A stretch of 64,000 nucleotides of DNA, from NCBI GenBank assembly GCA_025359165.1, contig JANYHG010000101.1, positions 1 through 64,000 on the forward strand, in the 5' to 3' direction. The stretch is from Hyphomicrobiaceae bacterium (GTDB taxonomy: Bacteria; Pseudomonadota; Alphaproteobacteria; Rhizobiales; Hyphomicrobiaceae). Positions 37,044-46,075 of the stretch are shown piece by piece (positions within the stretch are counted from its first letter, which is position 1; every line of letters begins with the position of its first letter). Below the pieces are notes generated by a model. It was not told the origin of the DNA, did no database searches, and saw only the letters and a list, made by a program, of their open reading frames with translations. The position numbers were made by a program, and so were the translations under genes.

Positions 37044-37811
37044 TCACGCGTTGTTCTTCCGGGTGCGCACTTCGGCAAAAACCTGCCAGTCGGGTGCGGT
37101 TTCGAGACCCAGGCGCTTGCGAATGGCCGCCGAGGTCACACGCAGGAACGGGTTGGTCGCGCATTCGATGTCGATGCGGGTCGGCAACGTCGGCTTGCCA
37201 GCTTTGCGCAGCGCTTCGACCTCGGCGGCACGGGCGACGAGGTTGGCATTTTCAGGCTCGATGGTGAGCGCGAACCTGGCATTGGCGAGGGTGTATTCGT
37301 GGCCGCAATAGATCGCGGTGTTGCCTGGTAACGCGGCCAATTTTGCCAGAGAGGTCCACATCATTTCCATGGTGCCCTCGATAACGCGGCCGCAGCCAAG
37401 TGCGAACAACGTGTCGCCGACGAACGCGACGTTCGCGGTCGGGATGTAAAAGGTAATGTGGCCATTGGTATGCCCTGGCGTCTCGATGACCTGCACCTGA
37501 TAGGAGCCCAACCGAAATGCATCGCCCTCGGAGACCTGCGTATCGATGCCGGGGATTTTTGCAGCTTCCGCCTTCGGCCCGATAATGACGCAGCCTGTTT
37601 CAGCTTTGAGGGCGAGGTTGCCGTCGGTGTGGTCGGCGTGATGGTGAGTGGTCAAGATATAGCTGAGCTTCCAGCCCTTTTCGGCAAGCGCGGCGCGGAC
37701 GCTATCGGCATTCGGCGCATCGATGGACGCGGTGACGCCGCGCTCGGTGTCGTGAATGAGCACGCCGAAATTATCGGACAGGCAGGGAAATTGGTGAATT
37801 TCGAGAGCCAT
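37044..37811 (-). CDS. gloB: Hydroxyacylglutathione hydrolase (glyoxalase II)
   Basis: Metallo-beta-lactamase-fold enzyme that hydrolyses S-lactoylglutathione to lactate. 255 residues from the ATG at 37811 (MALEIHQFPCLSDNFGVLIH). It has the metal site TTHHHADHTDGN, VIETPGHTNGHITFY, VAFVGDTLFALGCGRVIEGT, AIYCGHEYTLANARFA, and the C-terminal HAGH-type domain with TNPFLRV. The open frame reaches 38039, but the extra 76 residues are not conserved and overlap the neighbouring gene. Confidence 0.96.
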   Translation of the reverse strand: MALEIHQFPCLSDNFGVLIHDTERGVTASIDAPNADSVRAALAEKGWKLSYILTTHHHADHTDGNLALKAETGCVIIGPKAEAAKIPGIDTQVSEGDAFRLGSYQVQVIETPGHTNGHITFYIPTANVAFVGDTLFALGCGRVIEGTMEMMWTSLAKLAALPGNTAIYCGHEYTLANARFALTIEPENANLVARAAEVEALRKAGKPTLPTRIDIECATNPFLRVTSAAIRKRLGLETAPDWQVFAEVRTRKNNA

Positions 37812-37927
37812 GGGGCGTGCTCCGGCTGCGGCCGCAGAGGCGGCGGTTGATCGGCCCGAGCAGTGCCACTGGTTCGGGGGCAAGTGCAAGTCTTGTTGCT
37901 TCCGGCCGTTGCAGCAAACCCTTGATA

Positions 37928-38890
37928 TCAACCGTGGTCGGCGGGCGGAGTGCCGTGGGTGTGAAAACTCTCGATCGTCTTTAGGCCCCAGGCTTGCCCC
38001 TTCTTGCGCTCGGTTTCGGTCCAGGTCACCGGTTGCCAATCGGGTGCCAGGATCAAACGCGCGCCAGCATTGGCAACTTCGACGCGATTGCCGGCGGGTT
38101 CGTAGACGTAGAGGAAGAATGTCTGCTGCACCGCATGTTTGTGCGGGCCGGTTTCGATGTGCACGCCGTTTTCGAGAAACATATCGGCAGCCTGCAGAAT
38201 GTGCTCGCGCTGGTCGACGGCATAGGTGACGTGATGGAAACGGCCGCGCGCCGCCGTGCTGTCTCGCGTGTAGGCGACGTCGTAGGACTTGTTGTTGACC
38301 GTGAACCAGCAGCCCGCAAGCGCGCCGTTGTCGAGTACGATCTGCTCCGTCACACGGCTGCCGAGCGCGTTGGGCAGGAAATCCCGGATCGCCGACACAT
38401 CCTGCGCCAGCAGATTGAAGTGATCGAGACGGCGCACACCGGCACCGCGACCGTGCGTGCGTTGCGCCTGATTCTTTAGGGCCGGGCGCTCGTTGGCCGG
38501 TGGCTCGTAGCGCTTGGTGTCGTAGTAGATTTCAAAGATGTGGTTGTCGGGATCGCGGAATCGATAGGCAGAGCCGTGACCGAGATCGCCCTCGGTCCAG
38601 CCGATACCTGTGCCGAGTTTCTCGATGGCGGCGACGCGTCGCTGCAAGGCTTGAGGAGAGGCGCATCGGTAGCCGACATGGGCCAGACCCGTCGTGTGCG
38701 ACGCGGTGAGCTTGAGGGTGTGGAACTCGTAGTCGTCGAACGCGCGCAGATAGACGGAATCGCCGGCGCGGCCGCTCTCGGTCAATCCGAGCAAGTTGAC
38801 GAAAAAATCGAGGCTTTGCTCGGGTTTGTTCGTGAGCAGCTCGACGTGGCCGAGATGAGCTACATCGTAGCAGGGTTCTATGGGTGTCAT
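37928..38890 (-). CDS. Type I extradiol (catechol 2,3-dioxygenase-like) VOC family protein
   Basis: 320 residues in two VOC modules. The N-terminal module has VAHLGHVELLTNKPEQSLDF and FRDPDNHIFEIYYDT. The C-terminal module carries a plausible iron triad: His157 (RRLDHFNLLA), His220 (RGRFHHVTYAVD) and Glu271 (GNRVEVANAG), spaced as in catechol 2,3-dioxygenase. It should cleave an aromatic diol next to a hydroxyl pair, but the substrate cannot be read. It is the last gene of the galD-galB run, starting about 24 bp after the galB stop, and probably belongs to the same aromatic pathway. Confidence 0.85.
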   Translation of the reverse strand: MTPIEPCYDVAHLGHVELLTNKPEQSLDFFVNLLGLTESGRAGDSVYLRAFDDYEFHTLKLTASHTTGLAHVGYRCASPQALQRRVAAIEKLGTGIGWTEGDLGHGSAYRFRDPDNHIFEIYYDTKRYEPPANERPALKNQAQRTHGRGAGVRRLDHFNLLAQDVSAIRDFLPNALGSRVTEQIVLDNGALAGCWFTVNNKSYDVAYTRDSTAARGRFHHVTYAVDQREHILQAADMFLENGVHIETGPHKHAVQQTFFLYVYEPAGNRVEVANAGARLILAPDWQPVTWTETERKKGQAWGLKTIESFHTHGTPPADHG

Positions 38891-38914
38891 CTTCTGATCA
38901 ACCTAGTGATGGGG

Positions 38915-39640
38915 TCAGCCCAAAAGTTCCAATGCCTCAGGGAAGAGCCGCTGATAGGCCTCGCCATAGGTCATGGCGCGACCGGAGTTGCGGCCACCCT
39001 GCATACCGCGATTGAGGGCGACGCGCGTGTAGTAGTCCCAGAGATGTTTCTGGGCGGCCAGCACTTCGAAGGCTTTGCGCTTGGTTTCCCAGACATCGTC
39101 GATATTCAGAATGACAGTCGGTTTGAAGTTGCACTGCTCGGGCTGATGTGGCTCGAACAGAAACATGGGTGGTGCGGAATAGGCGCGATCCGGATCCGGC
39201 TTGTGACCCGCAGCCTGTGCGATGATGCGGGCTTCCTGAGCAAAGCGCGTCGCTTCGGGATGATCGACGTTGTAGGGGTCCTCGAGTGCGTGCGTCAAAA
39301 TAAACGACGGGCGCAATTCGTGCATCACGTCGATCGTGCGTTCGAGCATGGCGGGCGTCGTGTGCAGTGGGTAATCGCCGGCATCGAAAAACTCGATTTC
39401 AGCGCCGAGTGTTTGCGCCGCACGTTCCGCCTCTTCGCGACGTCCCGCCTTCACCTCGGCCAGCGAAATGCCCCGCTTTTTCCAGGCGAACTGACTCTCG
39501 CCGCGTTCGCCGTACGAAAGGCAGAGAATTTTCATCCGGTAGCCCCTGGCTGCATGCAAGGCGATGGCACCGCCCGCGCGCCAGACGAAGTCGCCGGGAT
39601 GCGCCGAGACGACGAGGCCGGTTTTTGACGCATGTGCCAT
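38915..39640 (-). CDS. galB: 4-oxalomesaconate hydratase, GalB type (PIG-L deacetylase fold)
   Basis: Predicted zinc enzyme hydrating 4-oxalomesaconate to 4-carboxy-4-hydroxy-2-oxoadipate in gallate / protocatechuate 4,5-cleavage catabolism. The ~241-residue sequence has the PIG-L/LmbE motif VVSAHPGDFVWRAGGAIALH. It shares with Pseudomonas putida GalB, as I recall that sequence, CLSYGERGES, RREEAERAAQTLGAEIEFFD, DPYNVDHPEA, AQEARIIAQAAGHKP and FEPHQPEQCNFKP. The family otherwise holds deacetylases, but these stretches and the neighbouring galD favour GalB. A GGGAA favours the ATG at 39640 over one two codons upstream. Confidence 0.87.
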   Translation of the reverse strand: MAHASKTGLVVSAHPGDFVWRAGGAIALHAARGYRMKILCLSYGERGESQFAWKKRGISLAEVKAGRREEAERAAQTLGAEIEFFDAGDYPLHTTPAMLERTIDVMHELRPSFILTHALEDPYNVDHPEATRFAQEARIIAQAAGHKPDPDRAYSAPPMFLFEPHQPEQCNFKPTVILNIDDVWETKRKAFEVLAAQKHLWDYYTRVALNRGMQGGRNSGRAMTYGEAYQRLFPEALELLG

Positions 39641-39682
39641 TTGCATTTCCCATCGATCCCAAAGTTAATCTGCTGTGCGCGA

Positions 39683-40786
39683 TCATTCCGCAGCGATGCC
39701 ACGCACCGTTGCGTCGACAAACGGCACATAGGCCGTGCCGTCAAATAAAACTCGCGCTGTGCGGATCAAGCCGGCGCTTTCAAAAGTCGGCGCTGCAGCA
39801 GTGCCGCCAACTTCGACGGCGACACTGAATTCGCCGGTGGGATGCTCGACAGAGATCACCTTGGAGCGACCAATTGGGATCTGCGCTACACTCGCGGCGG
39901 GGGAGTCCGGCAGCAGACACGCCGTCGCCACCGTCACTGCCGCGAACACCCCGATGGAGGCGTGGCACTCGTGCGGGATGAAGCTGCGCGTCGCGACATG
40001 GCCGCCGTTTTTGGGGGCTGCCACCAGTGCGATCTTCGGCACGACCTTCGCCGCGACGTCGCCAAGATTCATTATGGGACCGGCAGCGAGCCGTATTTGT
40101 TCGAGGCGGGCTTTGAGTTCGAGATCCGCATTCAATTGATCGCGCGGCTCGTAGCCGGTGCGACCGACGTCGCTCGCCCGCAACACGATGACCGGCATAC
40201 CGTTGTCGATCAACGTGCAGTCGACTCCTGCGACGCGGTCGACGGCGCGACCGGTCGGCAGCAGCGATCCACAGACCGAACCTGCGGTATCGACGAAGTC
40301 GATGGCAATCGGGGCTGCCGTGCCGGGTACGCCGTCGATACGCGTCGCGCCGCCATACTCGACCCGGCAGTTCGGCGTGCAAACCTTGAGTACCGCAATA
40401 GTCCCGGTGTTCAGCGTGCGGACGCGCACCGGAGTGATGCCATCGCGTGCCGCTATCAGACCGCGCTCGATCGCAAACGGTCCGACGCCGGCCAGAATGT
40501 TCCCGCAGTTCGGCGTCGTGTCGACCATCGGCTTGTCGACGCCAACTTGTGCAAACAGAAAATCGATGTCGGCACCCGGGGTTGCTGCCGGTGCCACGAT
40601 GGCGACCTTGCTCGTCAACGGGTGCGCCCCGCCGAGGCCATCGACTTGCCGCGCGTCGGGCGATCCCATTACGGCCAGCAACAAACGATCGCGGCTGATC
40701 GCATCGCGGGGCAGATCGCGCGCCAGAAAATACGCGCCTTTCGATGTGCCGCCGCGGATCAACATGCATGGAAGTCCGATCTGCAC
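39683..40786 (-). CDS. galD: 4-oxalomesaconate tautomerase, GalD type (PrpF family)
   Basis: Predicted to tautomerise 4-oxalomesaconate between keto and enol forms ahead of GalB. 367 residues with the PrpF-family start IGLPCMLIRGGTSKGAYFLA, LLLAVMGSPDARQVDGLGGA, DTTPNCGNILAGVGPFAIE (the conserved Cys), VCGSLLPTGRAVD, LIDNGMPVIVLRASDVG and FIPHECHASIGVFAAVTVAT. The start is GTG at 40786, backed by AGGAG seven bases upstream. It is first in the galD-galB-dioxygenase order and divergent from the carbamoyltransferase gene. Confidence 0.9.
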   Translation of the reverse strand: MQIGLPCMLIRGGTSKGAYFLARDLPRDAISRDRLLLAVMGSPDARQVDGLGGAHPLTSKVAIVAPAATPGADIDFLFAQVGVDKPMVDTTPNCGNILAGVGPFAIERGLIAARDGITPVRVRTLNTGTIAVLKVCTPNCRVEYGGATRIDGVPGTAAPIAIDFVDTAGSVCGSLLPTGRAVDRVAGVDCTLIDNGMPVIVLRASDVGRTGYEPRDQLNADLELKARLEQIRLAAGPIMNLGDVAAKVVPKIALVAAPKNGGHVATRSFIPHECHASIGVFAAVTVATACLLPDSPAASVAQIPIGRSKVISVEHPTGEFSVAVEVGGTAAAPTFESAGLIRTARVLFDGTAYVPFVDATVRGIAAE

Positions 40787-40992
40787 AGATGTTCTCCTCG
40801 GGACGTCGAATGTAGCGAAACGTACCTACCGACCAATTCACGATCCGATGCCGCCGACAACCTTCGTCACCGTAAGCTCTGACTTTGAACCTTACGACGC
40901 GGCGCCGCTGCACTACAAAATTCGAGGTGCAACAGCATCTTGCCGCAAGGCTTTTATTTACGTCGCGTATCGCCACAATCTGAACGTGCATC

Positions 40993-41019
40993 TTGCAAAA
41001 TATCCCTTATTGCTATAGT
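40993..41019 (+). promoter_or_regulatory. Candidate promoter of the carbamoyltransferase-exporter pair
   Basis: TTGCAA (40993-40998) and TATAGT (41014-41019) lie about 40 bp before the ATG at 41059, in an A+T-richer part of the 272-bp divergent gap. The 15-bp spacer is short for a sigma-70 promoter, so confidence is low. Confidence 0.3.
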
Positions 41020-41058
41020 TAAAGAAGGGTGAATTTCGCGTCTCGGGAGCATTAATAC

Positions 41059-42045
41059 ATGGCGTCGGTAGCTTTTGGACTGTCTCATAAAACTGTTCGT
41101 GCACGCAAAAATTACAGGCCCCGCCATACTCTTTCAGCGTCGACCATCGACATCGACCATGTCGATGAACTTTGCGAGTTGGCCTATCGATACGAGACCG
41201 GCGATGCGCCCCATGGCGACTTGTCCCGCAAAGCGATTGCCTTGCTGTTTTTTCAACCCAGCACGCGCACGCGCGCCGGCTTCCAGGTGGCGACACTGGC
41301 GCTCGGCAGCAATGTGGTCGGCTTCGAGAACATGTCTGCGTCGCGGTCCAATCAGCGCAGCGGGGAAACGCTAGAAGACTGCGCAGCTGTTTTCTCTCGG
41401 CTTTGCGACGCCATCGTCGTCCGCCATCATGAAGCCGGGGCTGCCATGCGGATGGCGAGCACGTCGGCATGCCCGATCATCAACGCGGGTGACGGCTGGA
41501 ACGAACACCCGACACAGGCGCTTGTCGACATTTATTCACTGCGGCGCGGCCTCGGAACAATCAAAGGAAAAAGCATCGCTTTTGGTGGTGATCCGCGTGG
41601 GCGTACGGTGCGATCGCTCATCCTGCTGCTTCGGCTCGAAGCGCCGAAAGAAATCGTATTTTGCCCGCCGGTGCACGTGCCGCTGCCGGAGGACCTCGTG
41701 CAGGTCATAGAAAGTCATCAGATCCGCTTACGTATCGTTTCCAGTATCGACGACGCACTGGTGCAGTGCGATGCAGTGATGATGGCGCCGTACGACATGT
41801 CCGATATCGGCGAAGCTGCCAGCTCTGGATATGTTTCGCCTCGAACGACACCGCTAAGTCACGTCATCACGTCTGAAAAAATCGAGTTGGTGGGTTCACG
41901 CTCGCTCTTGTATCATCCGTTGCCACGGCAGGACGAAATCCACCCGTCTTGCGACGATTTAGAGCAAGCGATGTATTTCGAGCAGGTGCGACTATCGAAA
42001 TTCATGCGTATGGCCATTCTCGGCAATACTTTGCTGAATACGTAA
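41059..42045 (+). CDS. Aspartate-carbamoyltransferase-like enzyme with altered acceptor site
   Basis: 328 residues of the ATCase/OTCase fold. Carbamoyl-phosphate residues are present: FFQPSTRTR (Ser68-Thr71), VVRHHE (Arg122), NEHPTQALVD (His150, Gln153), GRTV (Arg182) and the HPLPRQDEI loop (286-294). By alignment with E. coli PyrB, positions that handle aspartate differ. Lys84 of the SLGKKGE loop becomes Ser101 (SNQRSGE), and Arg229/Gln231 of TRVQKE become Pro244/Asp246 (MAPYDM). The ornithine motifs of OTCase (SMG, HCLP) are absent too. It is probably a carbamoyltransferase with another acceptor rather than pyrimidine-pathway PyrB. It abuts an EamA transporter, stop to start. Confidence 0.85.
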   Translation: MASVAFGLSHKTVRARKNYRPRHTLSASTIDIDHVDELCELAYRYETGDAPHGDLSRKAIALLFFQPSTRTRAGFQVATLALGSNVVGFENMSASRSNQRSGETLEDCAAVFSRLCDAIVVRHHEAGAAMRMASTSACPIINAGDGWNEHPTQALVDIYSLRRGLGTIKGKSIAFGGDPRGRTVRSLILLLRLEAPKEIVFCPPVHVPLPEDLVQVIESHQIRLRIVSSIDDALVQCDAVMMAPYDMSDIGEAASSGYVSPRTTPLSHVITSEKIELVGSRSLLYHPLPRQDEIHPSCDDLEQAMYFEQVRLSKFMRMAILGNTLLNT

Positions 42046-43071
42046 ATGGGTGAAGGTAAGCTGCCAATCGCGCCGAACCTGCGCTTACTCAAAGTCCTGG
42101 CCTGGATGTCCGGAGCGCTCACGTCGTTCGTGTTCGCTGCGGTGTCTATTCGTGAGCTCTCGCAATCTTTGAATGTTTTCGAAATCAACGTCTGCCGCAC
42201 AGGTGGCGGACTGTTCGCGCTTATCGCGGCCATGTGCGTCGTCAAATCTCTCAGATGTGGGCTGTCGCTCAACGACATGCCGCAACACCTCTGGCGCAAC
42301 GCCGTGCACGCCACTGGCGGATTTTTCTGGACGCTTTCGATTTTCACGCTGCCACTGGCGACCGTGTTTTCATTAGAGTTTACAGCACCGGCCTGGGCGG
42401 CAATCATGTCGATGGCGGTTTTGGGCGAGCGGGTCAGCGTCAACGCCATCGTAGGGTTGGTGGCAAGTTTCATCGGAACATTGATCGTACTGAGGCCATC
42501 ACCAGACTCGTTCGATATCTTCGCGCTGTTGCCTCTGGCTGCAGGATTGTGTCTCGGCCTTTCCGCATTGCTTACCCGCCGTCTCACGCGAACTTTTGGC
42601 GTCTTTGCGATCCTGTTCTGGATGATGATCATCCAGTTGATCATCAATTGTGTCGGTGCGCTGATGATCGTCGACGCGGCGAGGCTCAGTGAGAGTTTGA
42701 CGCCTCCAAACGTCCTTGCGGCCATCGTGCTGGCGCTCGCGGGTTTGAGTTCGCAGCTGTGTCTGTCGAATGCCCTGAAGATCGGGGAGGCGAGCCTGGT
42801 CATGCCGCTCGATTTCCTGCGCGTGCCCCTGATCGCGGGCGTGGGTGCACTCAACTATGAAGAACCGTTCGACCACTGGGTGATGATCGGTGCAGCGGTC
42901 GTCGCATCTGGAGTTCTCATTGGCCTGCCGAGGCCAAGCGCTCAACATATTCAGCTGCGCGGTCGCAAGGTAGAGAACTCACGACGTCACGCCGCCCGCA
43001 GCAGACTTCCCAAGGCCACCGACAACTCGAAAGAAATCTCGGTCGCCGGCACTGGACGGCTGAATAAGTAG
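42046..43071 (+). CDS. EamA / DMT family transporter
   Basis: 341-residue inner-membrane protein with about ten hydrophobic segments in two EamA halves. TPLATVF-type spacing is seen in FTLPLATVFSLEFTAPAWAA (first half), and LSNALKIGEASLVMPLDFLR (second half) is a standard DMT signature. Such proteins usually export metabolites or drugs. The ATG follows the carbamoyltransferase TAA with no gap, implying coupled translation. The last ~45 residues (from PRPSAQHIQLRG) are hydrophilic and lie partly antisense to the end of the GGDEF-EAL gene (85-bp overlap). Confidence 0.9.
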   Translation: MGEGKLPIAPNLRLLKVLAWMSGALTSFVFAAVSIRELSQSLNVFEINVCRTGGGLFALIAAMCVVKSLRCGLSLNDMPQHLWRNAVHATGGFFWTLSIFTLPLATVFSLEFTAPAWAAIMSMAVLGERVSVNAIVGLVASFIGTLIVLRPSPDSFDIFALLPLAAGLCLGLSALLTRRLTRTFGVFAILFWMMIIQLIINCVGALMIVDAARLSESLTPPNVLAAIVLALAGLSSQLCLSNALKIGEASLVMPLDFLRVPLIAGVGALNYEEPFDHWVMIGAAVVASGVLIGLPRPSAQHIQLRGRKVENSRRHAARSRLPKATDNSKEISVAGTGRLNK

Positions 43072-45851
43072 CCTTGAAATTCGGTACACCCGGCCTCGAT
43101 GGCTGTGGCGAACTGTTGCTGGGTCTCGATACCCTCTGCTGTTACGCTCATTTTAAGCGCTTTTGCCATTGCAACGATCGCTGTAACGATATCCCGCGAA
43201 CTCTGTTGCTCACCCAAGTTCTGAATGAAGGAACGGTCTATTTTCAGTTTCGTGAATGGGAAGCTCTGCAAATAGCTCAATGAGGAATAGCCGGTTCCGA
43301 AGTCGTCCAGCGCGACGCCGACGCCAATATGGCGGAACTGATGCAATGCTTCGAGGACGTCTTCATTGGCGTCCAGGAGAAGGCTCTCCGTCACTTCCAA
43401 CTCTAAACGGTGCGGCTGCAAATTCGCATCAGACAGTGCTTCGGCCACCATTGCGGCGAGCCCGGCACGGCGAAATTGCAGCGGAGACAGGTTCACGGCA
43501 ACGCGGACATCATCAGGCCATTGCATCGCTTGCATGCAGGCCTCGCGGACGACCCACTCGCCGATGGAATGAATGAGCCCTGTTTCCTCGGCTATCGAAA
43601 TGAAATCCAATGGTGACACCAGACCGCGGGCCGGATGCCGCCAACGGAGAAGCGCCTCCGCGCCTTTGATCGTGCCGGTTTTGACGGAGACAAAAGGTTG
43701 ATAATGAAGCTCCAACTGATTCAAGGCCAGTGCTTGACGCAAATCTACTTCAATATCGCGCCGCGTCTGCATTTTTGCATTGAGGGCGGGCTCGAAGAAT
43801 TGATAATCCCCTCGACCGAGTTCCTTCGCCCGGTAGAGGGCAAGATCCGAGTGCTTCAGGAGTTCCTCCGAGCTTGTCCCGTCCTCCGGCGCGAGCGCGA
43901 TGCCGATGCTCGCTCCTCTGACGATGGACGATCCGTCGATCTCGTAGGGTGCGCCAAGCGTTGCGATCAATCGCTTGGCGAGAACAATGGCGTCGTCAGG
44001 CGATTTTATGTCGCTCTGGATGACAGCAAATTCATCGCCACCAAGACGAACCACCGTATCATTCGTCCTTACGCACAGGCGCAATCTGTCAGCTACCGAT
44101 AGCAACAATTTGTCACCGACTGCATGACCGAGCGTGTCGTTGACGGACTTGAAGTCATCGAGATCGATGAAATGCAGGGCCGCTTTATGTCCGCGCAGAC
44201 AGCGCGTGAGTTCTGTCGCTAGAACCTCGCCAAGGACCACGCGGTTAGGAAGGTCAGTGAGCGTGTCGTGACGAGCAAGATGGATTATTTTTGCTTCGCG
44301 CTGGCGTTCGAGCGTCACGTCACGATGAGTGATGACCCAGCCGCCCGTCAGCATGGATTGGCAATTCACGGACAACATCGTCCCGCTATGCAGTTCGGTG
44401 ACGAAACTAGATGCTTGTGGATTTGCAAACGCGGCCGTGTAGGCCTCAATTGCCTTTTTGAACAAATCCTTGGAAGCAACGCCGCTATCGATCCTGACTG
44501 CGGCAAGGTCTGCAATCGTCATGCCGGTGTGTACGTCGACACGGTTGATGCCATGCATGGACAGGGCTTGATCATTACACAAGATCAATCTCCCCTGACC
44601 ATCGAACATCGATAGACCTTGATTCATATTGTTGATGGCGGCGTCGAGTTGAAGGTGCTTGACCTGCAGCTCCGCTTCCCGGTAGGCGAGCGTCACATTT
44701 TTCTGCGCCAGCGTTTTCAGCGCGGATTGCAAGTCGGTGATATCCTCAAAGGTTCCGAGGGCGCCTCCGGTCGCCAAAGGGGTTACCTTGACGTTGATCG
44801 TGCGACCGTCCGCAAGCTCCCACTGCGAGACACTTTCGAATTTCGCACCACGCATGCCGAAGAAGTTCACGAGCACATCTTCGTCGTCGTTCAGGACAAC
44901 CAGACTGTTGGTTCGCACGAGCCGCTCGATATCGTTTACGGTAGTGTCGGCCCCGATAGCTTTTCGATCGAGGGCGAAAGTCGCGGCGAACTGGCTATTC
45001 GCCAACTGCACGCGCCCCTGCGAATCGATCATCAGCAAGCCCTGAGACATATTCGAGAGGGCCAGATCCAATTTGAAATTCTGCTCTGAAATTACACTTT
45101 CGCGTTCGATGATCTCGGTTCGATCACGTCCGATGCAGAAATATTTCCGTTCGCTTTCGGACCAGGCACACGACCATGCGACCATTACGTCACGGCCGCT
45201 CTTGTGCGACAGGCGCGCCTCAAAACTCCTAGTAACCGAATCCGATTTCACCTGCCACATTACAGCTTCAGCGTAGGACCGGTCAGCCTCCATCAAAAAT
45301 GCCAGCGCATTTTGCCCGACCAACTCCGCCGGAAGGAAACCGAAAATGGCGTAACAGCTGGGTGTAACTCGAACTATATTGCCCCGATCATCTGTAATCA
45401 AAATCAAGTTTTTCGAAGTATCGAATAAGATTCGCCGCTCCTCGATCTCCTGTTGAAGCTCTTCGGAAACGAGCGTCTTTTTATATTCCACTTGGAATAT
45501 TCTGGTTCGCTCCCGGCTGAGCGCGGCGGTTCCCAGGATGAGGACCGCACCCAACGCTGCAAATGCAATGCACAAAGCACTCAGCAGCGTGAAAAGCTCG
45601 GCATCTTGTGCGACTGGCCGCGCACTGTGAGTGGCGAATGCGACCTGGAATGACGCCGCGAGCGCGCCGAGATAGGCACCGACCGATGCTGCAAGCAGTC
45701 TCTTCTGCGAAGCGTCCAGTTTGCGAAGCAGCAAAACGAGATTTGCGATGTGCAAGACTCGTACGACCCTTCGAGAGCAACTAAATCGACGAAGCGTCTG
45801 GACGATCGCGGTCGAAATATCCGCGCCTAAGAAGAACCGTTTACTCTGCAT
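42987..45851 (-). CDS. PAS-PAS-PAS-GGDEF-EAL cyclic-di-GMP signalling protein
   Basis: 954 residues. Two membrane helices lie at about 53-73 and 86-111, followed by PAS domains at about 140-250, 260-375 and 400-515. The GGDEF domain (about 525-685) has an intact GGDEF at 604-608 and an RTND inhibitory site (RxxD) five residues before it. The EAL domain (about 700-945) has AEALLRW (732-736), LEVTES and DDFGTGYSS (849-857). Both catalytic motifs look intact, so it could make or degrade c-di-GMP depending on PAS input. Its 3' end overlaps the convergent EamA gene. Confidence 0.95.
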   Translation of the reverse strand: MQSKRFFLGADISTAIVQTLRRFSCSRRVVRVLHIANLVLLLRKLDASQKRLLAASVGAYLGALAASFQVAFATHSARPVAQDAELFTLLSALCIAFAALGAVLILGTAALSRERTRIFQVEYKKTLVSEELQQEIEERRILFDTSKNLILITDDRGNIVRVTPSCYAIFGFLPAELVGQNALAFLMEADRSYAEAVMWQVKSDSVTRSFEARLSHKSGRDVMVAWSCAWSESERKYFCIGRDRTEIIERESVISEQNFKLDLALSNMSQGLLMIDSQGRVQLANSQFAATFALDRKAIGADTTVNDIERLVRTNSLVVLNDDEDVLVNFFGMRGAKFESVSQWELADGRTINVKVTPLATGGALGTFEDITDLQSALKTLAQKNVTLAYREAELQVKHLQLDAAINNMNQGLSMFDGQGRLILCNDQALSMHGINRVDVHTGMTIADLAAVRIDSGVASKDLFKKAIEAYTAAFANPQASSFVTELHSGTMLSVNCQSMLTGGWVITHRDVTLERQREAKIIHLARHDTLTDLPNRVVLGEVLATELTRCLRGHKAALHFIDLDDFKSVNDTLGHAVGDKLLLSVADRLRLCVRTNDTVVRLGGDEFAVIQSDIKSPDDAIVLAKRLIATLGAPYEIDGSSIVRGASIGIALAPEDGTSSEELLKHSDLALYRAKELGRGDYQFFEPALNAKMQTRRDIEVDLRQALALNQLELHYQPFVSVKTGTIKGAEALLRWRHPARGLVSPLDFISIAEETGLIHSIGEWVVREACMQAMQWPDDVRVAVNLSPLQFRRAGLAAMVAEALSDANLQPHRLELEVTESLLLDANEDVLEALHQFRHIGVGVALDDFGTGYSSLSYLQSFPFTKLKIDRSFIQNLGEQQSSRDIVTAIVAMAKALKMSVTAEGIETQQQFATAIEAGCTEFQGYLFSRPVPATEISFELSVALGSLLRAA

Positions 45852-46075
45852 CTCGCATGCTCACCAGGACGCTTCGGTCGCGACTCCGGTAAAGGCAATA
45901 CGTTCGGTGCATATACTTCGAACGCCAACTTTAACAACCAGAGATCGCATAAACGGAACGTACATCCTAGTTATTAAGGAACCACACCCAGCAGGTAGTA
46001 GATTTTAAATGCATTTCCCAAGTCGGAAGTCCCAGATGTGTGTCCGTGCGAGCCAGCTTCGTCCTTGCTTAAAGC

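Noticed and set aside
40158-41018. Long plus-strand open frames across galD (also 39842-40882)
   Set aside because: They lie opposite the conserved GalD frame and contain no recognisable domain.
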